A stretch of DNA of 64,000 bases from Coccinella septempunctata (GCF_907165205.1 NC_058196.1:28500501-28564500), one strand, 5' to 3'. Counted from the first letter of the stretch, positions 12,311-23,122 are shown. The notes: a model not told the origin generated them from the sequence alone. A program made the numbers and translations.

Positions 12311-12585
12311 AGAGTCCTCTAAACACCATACGGTTTGTTTTTTCCGCAGAAATCTTTATGTTAATGGCTTTCGTCGTGATGTTGAATGTGTGCAGGAAAA
12401 ATCCAGTAGAATTGTTCACTATTATCAAAGTGCAAGTGCAAATCTTCTTCAAATGGAGTTCAACTCCTTCACTACGAAGTATTGAAACTGAGGTACTGAA
12501 CATTGGAAAAGAGCTGATGTCAAGGGTACAAATGATTGATAAGGTGGCAATACCCTATAAGGCAGCCAGTACTTTTAGGACCTAC

Positions 12586-13276
12586 CAAGGGTAGAAGCAT
12601 CGCGTTCGATCTGTGCTCGATTTGAAAACGATGTAGACTTCTTCAACCGAATTGTTACTATGGATGAGACTTGGTAACATTTATACGATCCAGAAACTAA
12701 GCAACAATCGATGGAATGGCGACACACTGGTTCTCCAAGACCTAAGAAGTTTGGTGCCAAAAATCTGCTGGAAAAGTTCTAGCTTCATTTTTTTGGTATT
12801 GCCATAAAGTAATCATGATTGATTTTTTGGCATTTCGGCATTACTGACCACTTTACAGGAGAAAATCAAAGAGAAAAGACGCGGAAAGCTATCCAAAGGT
12901 GTTTTGTTTTAGCAGGACAACGCCTCTGCACATAAATCGCATGTTGCCATGCAAAAAATTCGTGATTTAGGATTTGAGTTACTAGAACACCCCCCTTTTC
13001 ACCAGATTTGGCTCCATTCAACCACCATCTCTTTCCTCAACTGAAAAAAGGTTGAAAAGGTCGTAAATTTTCTTCCAACGAGAAGGTACTTAAAGCTGTG
13101 GAGGTCTGGTTTGCAGAGCAAGAAGAAAAATTTTGTTTGAAAGGTCTAAAGACGTTGCAGGTTCGCTGTAATAAATGTATCCAATTGAGAGGAGAATATG
13201 TTGAGTAGTAAAATATATTGACATTGAAATTTTGTTTGGTTCTATAATAGGCTAAGAATCTTTCAATATATCCTCG
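12586..13276 (+). mobile_element. mariner transposon, copy 2, 5'-truncated
   Basis: Homology to the other mariners begins abruptly at AAGGGTAGAAGCATCGCGTT and runs to the right end ATCCTCG, followed by TA at 13277. It covers the part of the transposase with the MDETW motif (first catalytic Asp), QDNA and the SPDLAPSDY-like region, but it contains stops and deletions. It has no left TIR and no coding ability. Confidence 0.87.
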
Positions 13277-13277
13277 T

Positions 13278-13812
13278 ATGATGTTGAAGCTTTGGGATTT
13301 GATAGCCATTTGACTGTTAGAGTAGATGAACCAGGATTTTCATTTTTCAAATGTATAGATTCCTGTAGAAAATAGCTTTCCACGTCTTCTCTTCAGAGGC
13401 AGGTATTCCTACGCAAACAGGAATTGGAATTCAGAGGGGTTGGCTCCCCTGTCTCGAGTCATGATTCTCGGACGGCAGAAGAAACATTTTCCGACTTTCC
13501 ACAATAACCAACAGACTTTTCTGGGAGCCAGGCATCACGTCCTGACATAAATCAGGGCCGAAATAAATACGGAGAAATGCACGAATAATATCCCGCTGAA
13601 AATCGCTGGCATCCACCCTCGAGTCATACAAATCTAAGACTGTAATAACTCAGATGATTTACATAACTGTCATCGCGAGAAATCTCGCCTTGCTCGGCGT
13701 CGCTCTCGGAAAAATCCAGGCCGGGACGCGACCGTGAGCAATTCGACAGGGCAGGACCGAAAAAAAATGAGACGAAAAATTTCTTCAAATTAGTCTAGGT
13801 TTCGGGGTCATA
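13278..13812. other. unassigned sequence
   Basis: Moderately GC-rich between 13480 and 13760, with no gene recognised. Confidence 0.4.
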
Positions 13813-13923
13813 GTCCCTCATCAGTACCTACCCAGTGTAGTGATAGATATTTTAACTGGAGGATGAGGCCTTGAGCGCTCATTCCTCAACCTCCGGTAAC
13901 ACTACACTGTACTTATGAGGGAC
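13813..13923. mobile_element. short MITE, GTCCCTCAT family, copy 1
   Basis: Starts GTCCCTCATCAGTA and ends with the inverse GTACTTATGAGGGAC. The interior carries a CTGGAGGATGAGG motif shared with copies at 23283-23367 and 26684-26770. Confidence 0.72.
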
Positions 13924-14105
13924 GAAAACAATATACAGTTGTTTACAATTTCTATGGGATTTTCCTACGCTTGTTCATGACTAGCTCGCATTGTTGAAGC
14001 GATTGGAGTAGTACTGTGTGCTCCATGTCCCAAAATATTTGGTCATCTTTGGTTTGAGCTTCGAATATATGGATATTTGGAATTAAGCTTCTTTCTTCTT
14101 GTCAG

Positions 14106-14489
14106 GTGGCACTCTATCGTTTAACTGACGTTAGATTTCAACATCAGAATGGTCGTAAGTCATTAAATCTAGGGCTAAGCGAATTTCAACGTATGAACAT
14201 TCCCACTGAGTACGCAGGTGGTTTGTCTAGAGTTACTCTGTTCACAGCACCATCTCTGTACGCTCAAGCAGAAACTATTCTTCTACCTGTTTCTTTATCA
14301 ACTCATGACTCCAACTTCTTAAGAATTCGGCAGTTTTTTGTTAACAGGACAAACCCATTTTATGTTTTACTACATCCCACAACTATCGATCAATTCTACA
14401 ATTTTTGGTCACCAACCAAAACCATTGGGTTGATGACCATGTACGATGAAATAGTTAAATTCAATATGTATAGACGAGAAAAACTTTAA
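14106..14489 (+). CDS. unassigned 127-codon reading frame, candidate 3'-terminal exon
   Basis: An open frame directly follows a strong acceptor-like tract (CTTCTTTCTTCTTGTCAG, ending 14105) and runs to a TAA at 14487-14489. It has no ATG at its start (first codon GTG; the first internal Met is about 30 codons in), so it makes more sense as a spliced terminal exon than as a stand-alone ORF. The composition looks protein-like, with stretches such as LYAQAETILLPVSLSTHD, NPFYVLLHPTTIDQF and a basic C-terminus MYRREKL, and no low complexity. I do not recognise a domain. It could be a nested gene in the ace-2 intron or a fragment of a mobile or endogenised element. Its partner exons were not found. 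Confidence 0.35.
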   Translation: MALYRLTDVRFQHQNGRKSLNLGLSEFQRMNIPTEYAGGLSRVTLFTAPSLYAQAETILLPVSLSTHDSNFLRIRQFFVNRTNPFYVLLHPTTIDQFYNFWSPTKTIGLMTMYDEIVKFNMYRREKL

Positions 14490-15083
14490 TTACATTTATT
14501 ACATCAATATAGATGTGATTGAGGCAATTGCTTCATTTCAGTGGACACTGTTGTATATCCCTCTGTTTTAAATGGTTTGAAAATCGTTTATTGTAGTACG
14601 TTTTGACGAACGACATGTTTGGTTTGAAGAGAATAAACAGAACAGCAGGTTTCACGACACATAAACACGCAACATTTAACAGGTCATGAATAACACAAAT
14701 ATTTTCGAGATTCAGGCCACAAACACTCAGGGATTGGTCTTGCTATTTGTAAATTGTCTTATCAAACTCAAGATGAATAGGAAATTGAATCTGATCGAAC
14801 CAACATGGCTATCGCTAGGATCAAGGAGATGATTCTTAGAATGTGGATTTCTTCACCTTCATACTTTTATTTTAGTCTTGTAAAACGATCATATTGCTTT
14901 TAATATGTTTTACAACTTGTTCCTTTGTTTAATTTTGGTTGGTTTTCATCGAAATTTCCCTGATTTCAATTCTTTTTAGTTGCAGGGTCATAGACAAATC
15001 CAACCAATCCAATTTCATAACTATCTTTCATCCGATCTTCAGTTATGAAGGGTGAAACGAAAAAAAAGCGACTTTTTCTTATG
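14490..15083. other. unassigned sequence
   Basis: I see nothing recognisable between the reading frame at 14106-14489 and the MITE at 15084. Confidence 0.45.
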
Positions 15084-15769
15084 CAGGGTGAGTCTTTGAC
15101 TCAAAAAAATATTTCAACAGTAGATTCTTGAGGTCAAAAGAAACACCTTTTTTTTTGCCATTTTTTCCGAATCGGCTCGGTTCAAAAGATACAGGCTGTT
15201 GAAAAACAATAGGAAAATGTTATTTTCAGTTCTATCTCACAAACGGTCTTATCGAATGAAATGAATTTCGGAATATGGTTTTTCATTTATTTGATGAATC
15301 TTGTTCGAACACAAGATATCACCTACGTCTTCCAGTTTTCTCATTATGACCACTACGTACCATAAAAATACCAAAAATTCAAAGAACACAACTCTTGAAA
15401 CTAAGTTGGACGCTATCAAATGAATATTTGATCGTTTTGTAAAATGAAAGTATCCTTCATATTTTCTCGTATAATGCTCCGTTTTCGATTAATTCGAAAA
15501 ATTGAAAAGTATCTGTGAAATGTGAAAAATTGAGTACTTTGGCTGAATACAACTCTCTGTTTAAGAGATCCACAGATGTGTAGTGTCATAAATTTAGCTA
15601 GTAATTCTGAAGATAATTTTGTTTTTCCAGGGGTGGCACAGCTAATTATGAAAACATAAAATTAATCAGGGCCGAATCGGAAAAAATGGCATAGGAAAAA
15701 ACTGTTTCTTTTGCCTCTTCAGAATCTTCCGTTTAATTTTTTATTACGAGTCAAAGACTCACCTTGTAT
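15084..15769. mobile_element. ACAGGGTGAGTCTTTGACTC family MITE, copy 1 (full length)
   Basis: The left end CAGGGTGAGTCTTTGACTC is the inverse of the right end GAGTCAAAGACTCACCTTG. Shared interior landmarks are TTGAGGTCAAAAGAAACAC near the left end, the TTCAAAGAACACAACTCTTG segment, and a TTTTTCCAGGGGTGGCACAG segment. Further copies lie at 16298-16608, 28383-28917 and 56860-57722. There is no ORF. Confidence 0.85.
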
Positions 15770-16297
15770 ACTCAGAAGAGAAGATTTAAAAGTGATCTAT
15801 TTTTTGGGCTTGAATGCATTGTGAATTACGTTGGACATGACCCTTAAAACTTGTTTTCATTCTGCTGATTTTTCTCCACTGCTCTAGTTGTGGCTGAATC
15901 GGAAGCCTGCGTGAAAATCCATGGTGTTCCCGCTCTCCTTTCCGAGCAAATATTAGTTCACCCGGCATATCTACAACGTCTCCTTGGGGAATCCTTAATG
16001 ATTTATCCAACCGCTTCTTCCGCCATCATCACTTAATTTATGTTTATTCTAAATTAAATGTAACCGCTACATAATGTAAGAATAAATTTTCCGACGGCGC
16101 AATTTTCCACTCTATTCGGGAGCCGTTCTAGTGGTTTTTCCGAGGTGGGGGGTATTTGATACCGCTGGAATTTGATTAGGTTCTTTTCACAGCGAAATAA
16201 TAATCCGAGATATACTGAACAACAAAAAAAAAGGTTGAATTTCAATCATTGATGGAGATATGTAATGATTACCTCATTCTACTTACTGCACTCTGAG
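15770..16297. other. unassigned sequence
   Basis: Short frames only, with no recognised feature. Confidence 0.4.
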
Positions 16298-16608
16298 TTA
16301 TACAGAGTCAAAGAATCCAACTCTTGAAACTAAGTTGGAGGCTATCTAATGAATATTTGAACTTTTTGTTAAATAAAAGTATTCCTCATATTTCCTCGTA
16401 TAATGAGCCGTTTTCGAGTGATTTGATGTTCGAAAATTAAAAAGTAGCTGTGAAATTTGAAAAATTGGGTACTGGGTACTGGCTGAATACAACTCTGTTT
16501 AAAAGATCTACAGATGAGTAGTATCACAGAATTATCTAATTATTCTGAAGGTTATTTTGCTTTTCCAGGAGTGGCACAGGTCATTATGAGTACTCAAAAT
16601 GACTATGT
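16298..16608. mobile_element. ACAGGGTGAGTC family MITE, copy 2, internally deleted
   Basis: A terminus-like TATACAGAGTCAAAGAATCC joins directly to the family's interior (AACTCTTGAAACTAAGTTGG). The copy continues to the GGAGTGGCACAGG segment and is then interrupted by the Tc1-like element at 16610. Confidence 0.72.
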
Positions 16609-16609
16609 A

Positions 16610-18136
16610 CACTGCGCAAAAAAATTAACGCACCTTCTGAAAATCTCAATTTTGATGAAAGTTAACTCTACATTGACTTTATAACTTATTTTTTATTTTC
16701 TCTCGGGAAGGTTTTGAACGAAACAAGACACATTAAATAGAAGAAAAATTCAGGGTTTCACCGAATCTTATGTGGAAGAAGAGAAATGAACAATTTTCAA
16801 AATACTGAAATGCTGATAAGTGATTTAATACTTGGTATTTCCACCCCTTGCGTTAATTACAGCTCGGCAACGACGGTTCATACTCAAAATGAGTGATCTT
16901 AAAATGTTCTGATCTAATCCTTCCCAGATTTCTCCGAGTTGGATTCCTAAGTCATTAAGAGTAGCTGGATGATTTTCTGAACTTTTCAGCCTTCTATTGA
17001 GGTTGTCCCAAACCTGCTCAATCGGATTGAGATCTGGACTTCTTGCTGGCCATACCATTCGAGAGACTTCAACCTCTTCAAGGTACTCCTGAACGATGCG
17101 CGCACGATGGGGTCTGGCATTATCGTCCACAAAAATGAAATTTTCACCAATGTATGGGGCAAATGGCACTACATGCTCCTCAAGAATGTTCCTTATATAC
17201 TTATCAGCATTTATAGCTCCATTATCAACGACCACTAGGTCTGTGCGAGCAGTCAAATATGTTCCACCCCATACCATAGTCGATTCTCCCCCGAAACCTG
17301 TAGTATTCAGGAAATTGCACTGAGCATATCTTTCATGTGGACGTCTGTATACAAGGGAACGTCGATCACAATGGTAGAGGCAGAATCTAGACTCATCTGT
17401 GGAAAGAACTCTTTCCCAATCGGCCTCTTCCCAATGGATATGCTCTCTCGCAAAATCCAAACGCGCCCTTCGATGGGCTGGGTTAAGAGCTGGGCCTCTT
17501 GACGCTACACGAGGCCTTAAATCATATTCTCTGAGGCGATTTCTTATTGTCTGAGTGCTAATTTGCACCTCATGAGTTTGCTCAAGCTGAATTTGAAGGA
17601 GGCGAGCGGTTGCAAACCGTTGTCTCAACGAAGAAACTCTGAAGTAACGTTCTTGAATGGCAGTTGTTACCCGTGGTCTACCCTGTCCTGGTTTTCGGAC
17701 ATTCATACCTGTCTCCCTGAATCGCTGCAACATTCTGGACACACTTGTATGGGAAACTCCAAACCTTTCTGCAATTCTTGTGTATGTCCACCCTTCTTCT
17801 CGCAAAACTACCGCTTGGGCACACTCCTCTTGGGTCAAATTGCGTGTTTCGCGTTGCATAGCGATCGAGTGTAGAAAATCAAACGAAAGAAAAACTATTG
17901 ATCACTAGAATTGATAGAGAACAACTGATTTTGAAATGGAGCCAATACATTCAAAATCTAATAATATCACCTTTTTTTATTCCTGCTGGGAAAAAACATA
18001 TGTATTGAAGAAAACCGTTGAAAGTGGATAACATATGCATGCATAATTCTGATAAAAATAATTATCATTGAGAACACCTTCAGTTGTAGAATAAATTTGA
18101 GATTTCCATAATGTGCGTTAATTTTTTTGCGCAGTG
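16610..18136 (-). mobile_element. apparently intact Tc1-like transposon
   Basis: Both ends carry the same 24-bp inverted repeat beginning CACTGCGCAAAAAAATTAAC, flanked by TA at 16608-16609 and 18137-18138. The element is 1527 bp with one uninterrupted transposase on the minus strand. Perfect TIRs plus an intact ORF indicate a recent insertion. It landed inside the MITE at 16298-16608. Confidence 0.96.
16825..17859 (-). CDS. Tc1-family DD34E transposase, 344 aa
   Basis: Catalyses cut-and-paste transposition of its own element, binding the TIRs and inserting at TA. The N-terminal half (residues about 8-115) holds two helix-turn-helix units: one in the stretch with WTYTRIAERFGVSHTSVSRM, then an AT-hook-like GQGRPR at about 58-63, then the second HTH ending near STQTIRNRLRE. 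The catalytic triad is visible as Asp155 in LSTDESRF, Asp246 in FVDDNARPH and Glu281 in SPDLNPIEQVW. There are 34 residues between the last two, which is the DD34E signature of Tc1 rather than mariner. The length is normal for the family. No stop or frameshift is present, so it may be active. The ATG lies 277 bp inside the right TIR. Confidence 0.96.
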   Translation of the reverse strand: MQRETRNLTQEECAQAVVLREEGWTYTRIAERFGVSHTSVSRMLQRFRETGMNVRKPGQGRPRVTTAIQERYFRVSSLRQRFATARLLQIQLEQTHEVQISTQTIRNRLREYDLRPRVASRGPALNPAHRRARLDFAREHIHWEEADWERVLSTDESRFCLYHCDRRSLVYRRPHERYAQCNFLNTTGFGGESTMVWGGTYLTARTDLVVVDNGAINADKYIRNILEEHVVPFAPYIGENFIFVDDNARPHRARIVQEYLEEVEVSRMVWPARSPDLNPIEQVWDNLNRRLKSSENHPATLNDLGIQLGEIWEGLDQNILRSLILSMNRRCRAVINARGGNTKY

Positions 18137-18138
18137 TA

Positions 18139-18923
18139 TTTTATAAGATTCTATATTCCTTATACACCACAAACCTCATACTAAGTCGTAGAATACCCTG
18201 AATAATAATTGATACCTTACCTTTAATAGGAGAGTTGATTCCATAGCCCTGAATTAAATCTGAAAAAATCTATTCAGACCGCGCAGAACTGTTCACAACA
18301 TAAACGTTCTCAGAGTCAACAATCCGAAAAAACGAGAAAATAAGATCAAAAGGCAATTCCAAACCACACAGCCACAATAATCAAACTCCAAGTTTTTTCT
18401 CCAATCTCAAAACTTTTTCTTTTAATGACTTAGAAGAAAGTTTGGAGTTTGCGATGGTATAACTTTGATCTTTATCGAACTTATTCACCGGATATCAATA
18501 AGGGGAGAAGTTATGAAATTCATACGGAGGGGGCAAAGCGAGGAGCCTCCATAAGATCGATATACCCCGTATGTATTTAGGCCTAAGACTCTTCAAGTTT
18601 CAAGCGAAGGGATTACTTCATGGAGATTCTCAAACATTCACTTCGCAGTGGGGTGAAAGTTTAAATTTTCATTTTCAGTAAAGACTTTTGTGATGGAAAA
18701 CTTGGGGAGATTCATTGTCGAACGGATTTTATTGAGTTCAACGCAGCAGAGCTTCAGAGATCGATTCATATTTTGCTTTTCTTGTTTTCGCAGAAAAAGT
18801 GTGCATATCTTATAGATTGGAATCTATTTAAAAAAACTTTTTTTTGACAGATATGACAGATTCATCACATAGTAAAGTGACTTTCGAAATCAACACCATT
18901 CTTTGTGAACCTTTGTACCTTTC
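18139..18923. other. unassigned sequence
   Basis: AT-rich. Only a short inverted match around 18390-18450 (CTCCAAGTTTTT against TTTGGAGTTTG) was noted. No gene is recognised. Confidence 0.4.
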
Positions 18924-18926
18924 ATA

Positions 18927-19132
18927 AGGTCCTTTTGATGTAGCACTTTTCTACACTCGATTTGATATACAATAGTGTAGGGGAAGTGTAGTTTATCTAC
19001 ACAAAGTCAAAAGGAGATGTAGATAAGCTACACCTCCTATGCAGTGGTGTATATTCAATCAGCAAACTAGCAAACGAAAACAAAAATCGAGTGTAGAAAA
19101 GTGCTACACTTTTTATGCAAACGAAAGGACCT
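18927..19132. mobile_element. 206-bp MITE with AGGTCCTTT ends
   Basis: The left arm GATGTAGCACTTTTCTACAC and the right arm GTGTAGAAAAGTGCTACAC are inverted. The outer ends are AGGTCCTTT and AAAGGACCT, and ATA directly flanks both sides. A second internal inverted pair is GTAGTTTATCTACAC and GTAGATAAGCTACAC. Confidence 0.78.
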
Positions 19133-19135
19133 ATA

Positions 19136-19760
19136 ATGATCGCAGAGGTTAGATGGATCAGACCATCGGATGTTATGCCAATCATCTTCGATTTCAAAAC
19201 GCCCTTTGAAACGGTCATAGCTGACAGTCCTAGTGCAATGGGTTTCGTGAATCGTTTGGACAAAAAGCCATCCACGTGGTTTACTGATGGATCAGAATCA
19301 GAAAGGGGAACCAGCATTGACGTATGTGGACCTGGGAAGTGAACGCTTTATTCTACAGACCGAGACACTGGCTGTTTATGTATGCGCTCATGAGTACCTT
19401 GAAATGAACCTCAAAGGGGCGAATATCTGTATAACCACGGACAGCCAGGCCACGCTGAGTTCCTTGGAATCACACTGCCAGGGATCTCTGCTGACATAGG
19501 AATGCCAAAATACCAGAAAACAACTGTCCAGAGGCAATACAGTGGCTCTACTATGGATACCAGCGCATTGTGGTGTTGAAAGGAATGAAAAAGCCGATGA
19601 ACTTGCAAAAAGAGCATCAAGATTAACACCTGCTGGAACTGAGCCACTCAGTCAAAGAAATTCGTGATGATTTCACCGACCTAAACCAGAAAACTGCTGG
19701 AGCTGTCACGAGCTGAGCTTCGGCTGATGGTGGGACTGCTGACAGGGCACTGCCGGTACA
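19136..19760 (+). mobile_element. non-LTR retrotransposon RNase H remnant (family 3)
   Basis: The frame reads STWFTDGSESE, the TDGS core of an RNase H domain, then after a frameshift FILQTETLAVYVCAHEYLEM (the catalytic Glu region), ITTDSQATLSSLES (TDSQA) and LLWIPAHCGVERNEKADEL (the HCGVxxNExAD core). Together these give the order of an RNase H domain downstream of reverse transcriptase, as in I/LOA-type LINEs. At least three frame changes are present. A homologous copy lies on the minus strand at 47298-48200. Confidence 0.87.
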
Positions 19761-20535
19761 AATAAAGGAATGAAATTTCAAGGTGTCTCCTGTTAACTCC
19801 CTATAAAAAATTCAATAGAATTTGTTCACAATAGTCGCCGAACTCAGTTACAGTGGTGGTATATAAAAATAACTTTTTATACGGGAACCTTTAGACGTTT
19901 TACTAGCATCGAATGTCACTCACGTGAAAGAAAAGCATCAACAGAAAAGAGTAAGACGTATAAATTGAAAAGCCATAAATCAGCCCCTTATATTGGGAAT
20001 TCTTGCCGACCTACATGTTGTTGAGTATCGATCCGAAGTTTGACATTAGGTATAAGCCGAATAATCGTCTGAAGACATGAATCATTACCGAGGGTTACAG
20101 AAGTGTAGCTTTAAAGAAAACAAGAACTCATATTTCGACGGATACTTCTACTGCCAGTTACTACTACAATAAAGGAGTTCATCAATGAGACATTCTGTGA
20201 TAGCGGATGGGAGAACACCTTGAATGCTTTTATCCTGAGATATTTTGGTATTAAATAAGTTCTCTAGACTTTTCCCTATTCTGATAGGGACAGAAGTGTC
20301 ACCTTTTGTAGCTATAGGATTGAATATACAGGGTTCTAATACTATTCAATCTATTTTATTCAGTTTCAGGGTATTAGAAGTTAAACGTGAACAGGACTCG
20401 TGACTGGAGAAGTATTTATGTAATCCTAAAGGGGTCACGGAAACAGTCTGAAGCCTTCCCGATGTTCGGCGAACAATTAGAAACACACCACTCCAAACCG
20501 ATCATCAAAAAATCGAATTCGAAGCACCGTTCCAC
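19761..20535. other. unassigned sequence
   Basis: No recognised gene or repeat. Confidence 0.4.
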
Positions 20536-20890
20536 CTGGTGACCCAGATCAAACACATAAATTATAGTGTAGTGTTATACGGATGCTACTCTCATCGTAG
20601 TACGAGCCACTCGGCGTCCGCTGCGCACGCGCGCCCGTCCCCGAAGTATAAAACTCACGCCCGCCGCCGTCGTGGCGGCAACAGACGTAATCCTCCCCGC
20701 GACGCACGCGGTCCTCCGAGGCCAAGGACATCGTTGTCCAGGGGCCGTCAAGGACGCAGGTGGTTGTGCCCCCATGTCCCCGGCCCGGCGGCGGCCTCGA
20801 TGCACCCTCTATTTACTGTCTTTCTTTTTTCATCCCCGGAGGAAACCACGAATTCACCGCTGTTTTATTGATTTCATCTTCAGCGTGAAG
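20536..20890. promoter_or_regulatory. GC-rich CpG-dense island with TATA-like box
   Basis: 20600-20800 is strikingly GC- and CpG-rich against an AT-rich background (for example GCGCACGCGCGCCCGTC and CCGCCGCCGTCGTGG) and contains AGTATAAAACTC near 20647. Translations on both strands are arginine/alanine/proline-biased and look non-coding. It lies upstream of a candidate exon at 20936-21063 on the same strand. A promoter or 5'-UTR of an alternative ace-2 transcript or a nested gene is possible, but only composition and position support it. Confidence 0.35.
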
Positions 20891-20935
20891 TAAACTTGAA
20901 ACTGTTCGACTTTGGAGGGTCTTGTTCTTTTCAGC

Positions 20936-21063
20936 GCGGGCCGACTGTCTCCCAGGTCCTCGAGGAACGCTCGGATGCGAACTCCAACTCGCTCAATTTT
21001 GAATTGTTAATGGCTGTCCCACCGTTTGAGCGGTTTATTGGACGTATCTGGGTTGATTTGGAC
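20936..21063 (+). other. candidate exon with consensus splice sites
   Basis: An acceptor-like TCTTGTTCTTTTCAG precedes CGCGGGCCGACTG, and GATTTGGAC is followed by the consensus donor GTAAGT. The 128-bp interval is open in one frame (including NSLNFELLMAVPPFERFIG) but matches no family I know. It could be an untranslated or alternative exon of ace-2 or of a nested gene, or chance. Confidence 0.3.
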
Positions 21064-21215
21064 GTAAGTTATTCATGGGTTCCGATGCCGGGATGGCTAC
21101 TTGAATTGAACTGAGATTTGCTGGTTGGATTTGTGGAGAATTGGAAAACTATTCGACGTATGAATCACAATCTGGCACCCTTCAAGTTACCGACTAATCA
21201 AATCAACAATTATTC

Positions 21216-21257
21216 CTGTGGAATGAACATGAGATGTTTCTCATGTTCATTCCACAG
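21216..21257. repeat. perfect 19-bp inverted repeat with 4-base loop
   Basis: CTGTGGAATGAACATGAGA is followed by TGTT and then its exact reverse complement. The stem is too short for a normal microRNA precursor. It could be an extruding palindrome or a very short inverted duplication. Confidence 0.9.
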
Positions 21258-21299
21258 CAATGATTCCAGCAATTTCCTCAAATTGCTGATTCCAAGATG

Positions 21300-22159
21300 A
21301 CAAGAGAATCTTCTTCGTGGAAACTAGGTGAGGATGCTCTATACTCTATAGAGATTGCACCCTCATGCTCCAACCCTCGGACATGATGTCTACTCTTTAC
21401 CATGGTCAGCGAAGACTGGCAAAGTGTCGGAAATTTCTTGAATAAACTCCACAATAGATCACCCACATGGTTATAGCTAGTTAAAGCTTGGTAACACATT
21501 CCACCGAGACCTTAAGATCCCTCATCAGAGTTTTTCTCAGAACTGCGTCATCTACATCTCGCTCTCCAGCTCCAGAGCTTCAATGAACCCTCTTAGAGGG
21601 CTTCAAGGAGGCTAGGTCCTCTTGCCTCCTCCAGGCTTCCAATGGTCAACAGGAGTTTCCTTCTTTTCCCCACTAAAATCGTCATTTTCTGATGAGCCCA
21701 ATCTCATCAAAAGGCTCGTAAGGGGACAATGTCCTTACAATTTCAAAATCAGGATATTTTTGGGATGATCCATTCCTGGATCCTCCTACAGATTGCTCCT
21801 CTTTCTCATATAGATACATTTTTCTATGCCATAGACAAGTTTTGTCGTTTGTGCTTCCCCTCTCGTGGCTGTGTTGGTTACTTTGATTCCACAGTGACCA
21901 GAAACCCTGACTGTAGAGAATCTTAGGTTTTCGTCGATAAAGAGTAGATGTTCACCATGGTTCCGGACTCAGTTGACCTCGTTAGAGCAACACAACTTAT
22001 ACCTCGACGAAAATTGAATTTCTGTTTATACTTCAGAGGGTTCAGGTTTGTTAGTTCGATTTATTAATACCTATACCCGGAGCACTCAATACTTCGCTGT
22101 CAAGTACCGCTAGCACTACGGAAATGTTTAAAATGAAGATGACAATTCGGAGAATACGG
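21300..22159. other. unassigned sequence
   Basis: No recognised gene, RNA or repeat. Confidence 0.4.
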
Positions 22160-22161
22160 TA

Positions 22162-23036
22162 GATTCGGGTGACTTGGACAGTCCTGTGACTTGGGACAAT
22201 TACCCCTCTTGCAGATTTCTTTGTTTCTTACCATTTATGAGTGGAGGGACAAACTTATAAGATTGTGTAGCGTCTTTTCGGTTAGTTTAACAATTGATTT
22301 CTGTTGAGTTTGCCGTGACCAAAGCGTTTGAATTGACAGGAAAAATTAACGAACAAAAGCGCGTTTTTTATGGCCCTTATACTTTCTAGTGTCCTTTACA
22401 TGTGTTTCACTTTGTGATATTGGGATATAAGAATTGTCATGAAACAAGGTTGTCTACAAATCAAACGGCAACACGGATCTCATTCATTTATTCTGTTATT
22501 TCATAGGGTGACTTGGGACAATGCCGAATAGATACAAGCGGCGCATTGGCAGCAGGAAATATGCCGATTTTTCGAAGGATATAATTATTTTGGTTGCTTC
22601 CACAAAGAAGTCACCAAAGAACGAAAGAAATCAAAGTCACCTTATTTTGTTTAGTTTGTTTATATTTAAGTTGCAATATATTTTCTTTCGCTGTAATAGG
22701 GGTTTATCATTTAATTTCCTTACCGAATTTCAACTATATAATCACAAATTCTAATTTTTCAAAACTTTACACCGTCCCAAGTCACCTATTTCATTCGAGA
22801 GTTGAGAAATCAATAGATTTTAACTTGCGTCCCAAGCCTCCCAAATCGGTGGTTGACTTGGGACAAGTATATTTTATTTTTTCCAAAATTTATATTCGAA
22901 TTCTGAAGCATGGTATATATCCTAATCAATAGTCCGAGTCATTAAGCATATTCGAACTCTTTATCAGATAAAAATAGGTCACCGTTTAAAAAATATGACA
23001 AGTTGAATTCAACAACCGTCCCCAGTCACCCGAATC
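22162..23036 (+). mobile_element. 875-bp pogo-like non-autonomous transposon
   Basis: The termini GATTCGGGTGACTTGGACA and (reverse complement of the right end) GATTCGGGTGACTGGGGAC are inverted, with TA on both flanks (22160-22161 and 23037-23038). The GTGACTTGGGAC motif recurs inside, near 22190, 22508, 22780 and 22855. An N-terminal transposase remnant begins at 22521. The rest of a transposase is missing, so the element would need one in trans. Confidence 0.83.
22521..22601 (+). pseudogene. N-terminal remnant of pogo/Tigger-type transposase
   Basis: The frame starting at the ATG reads MPNRYKRRIGSRKYADFSKD. This resembles the conserved start of pogo-like, CENP-B-type DNA-binding transposases (MP, a basic YKR run, then a helix beginning around YxxF). 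After about 27 codons the similarity stops and the sequence becomes AT-rich. I infer internal deletion of an autonomous parent that kept the 5' end. Confidence 0.6.
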
Positions 23037-23122
23037 TATGGTAGTCGGCAGTAGTCGCATTAATGCGTGCTAGTTATGAAGCAGCGAAGGAACAGAGGTT
23101 GAAACATATATTCACAAACTAT

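Noticed and set aside
14106..14489. Reading the 127-codon frame as an AChE exon
   Set aside because: It has no esterase motif and ends in its own stop codon.
20539..20871. 110-codon arginine/proline-rich ORF in the CpG island
   Set aside because: Residue bias follows the GC-rich composition and the opposite strand is equally open.
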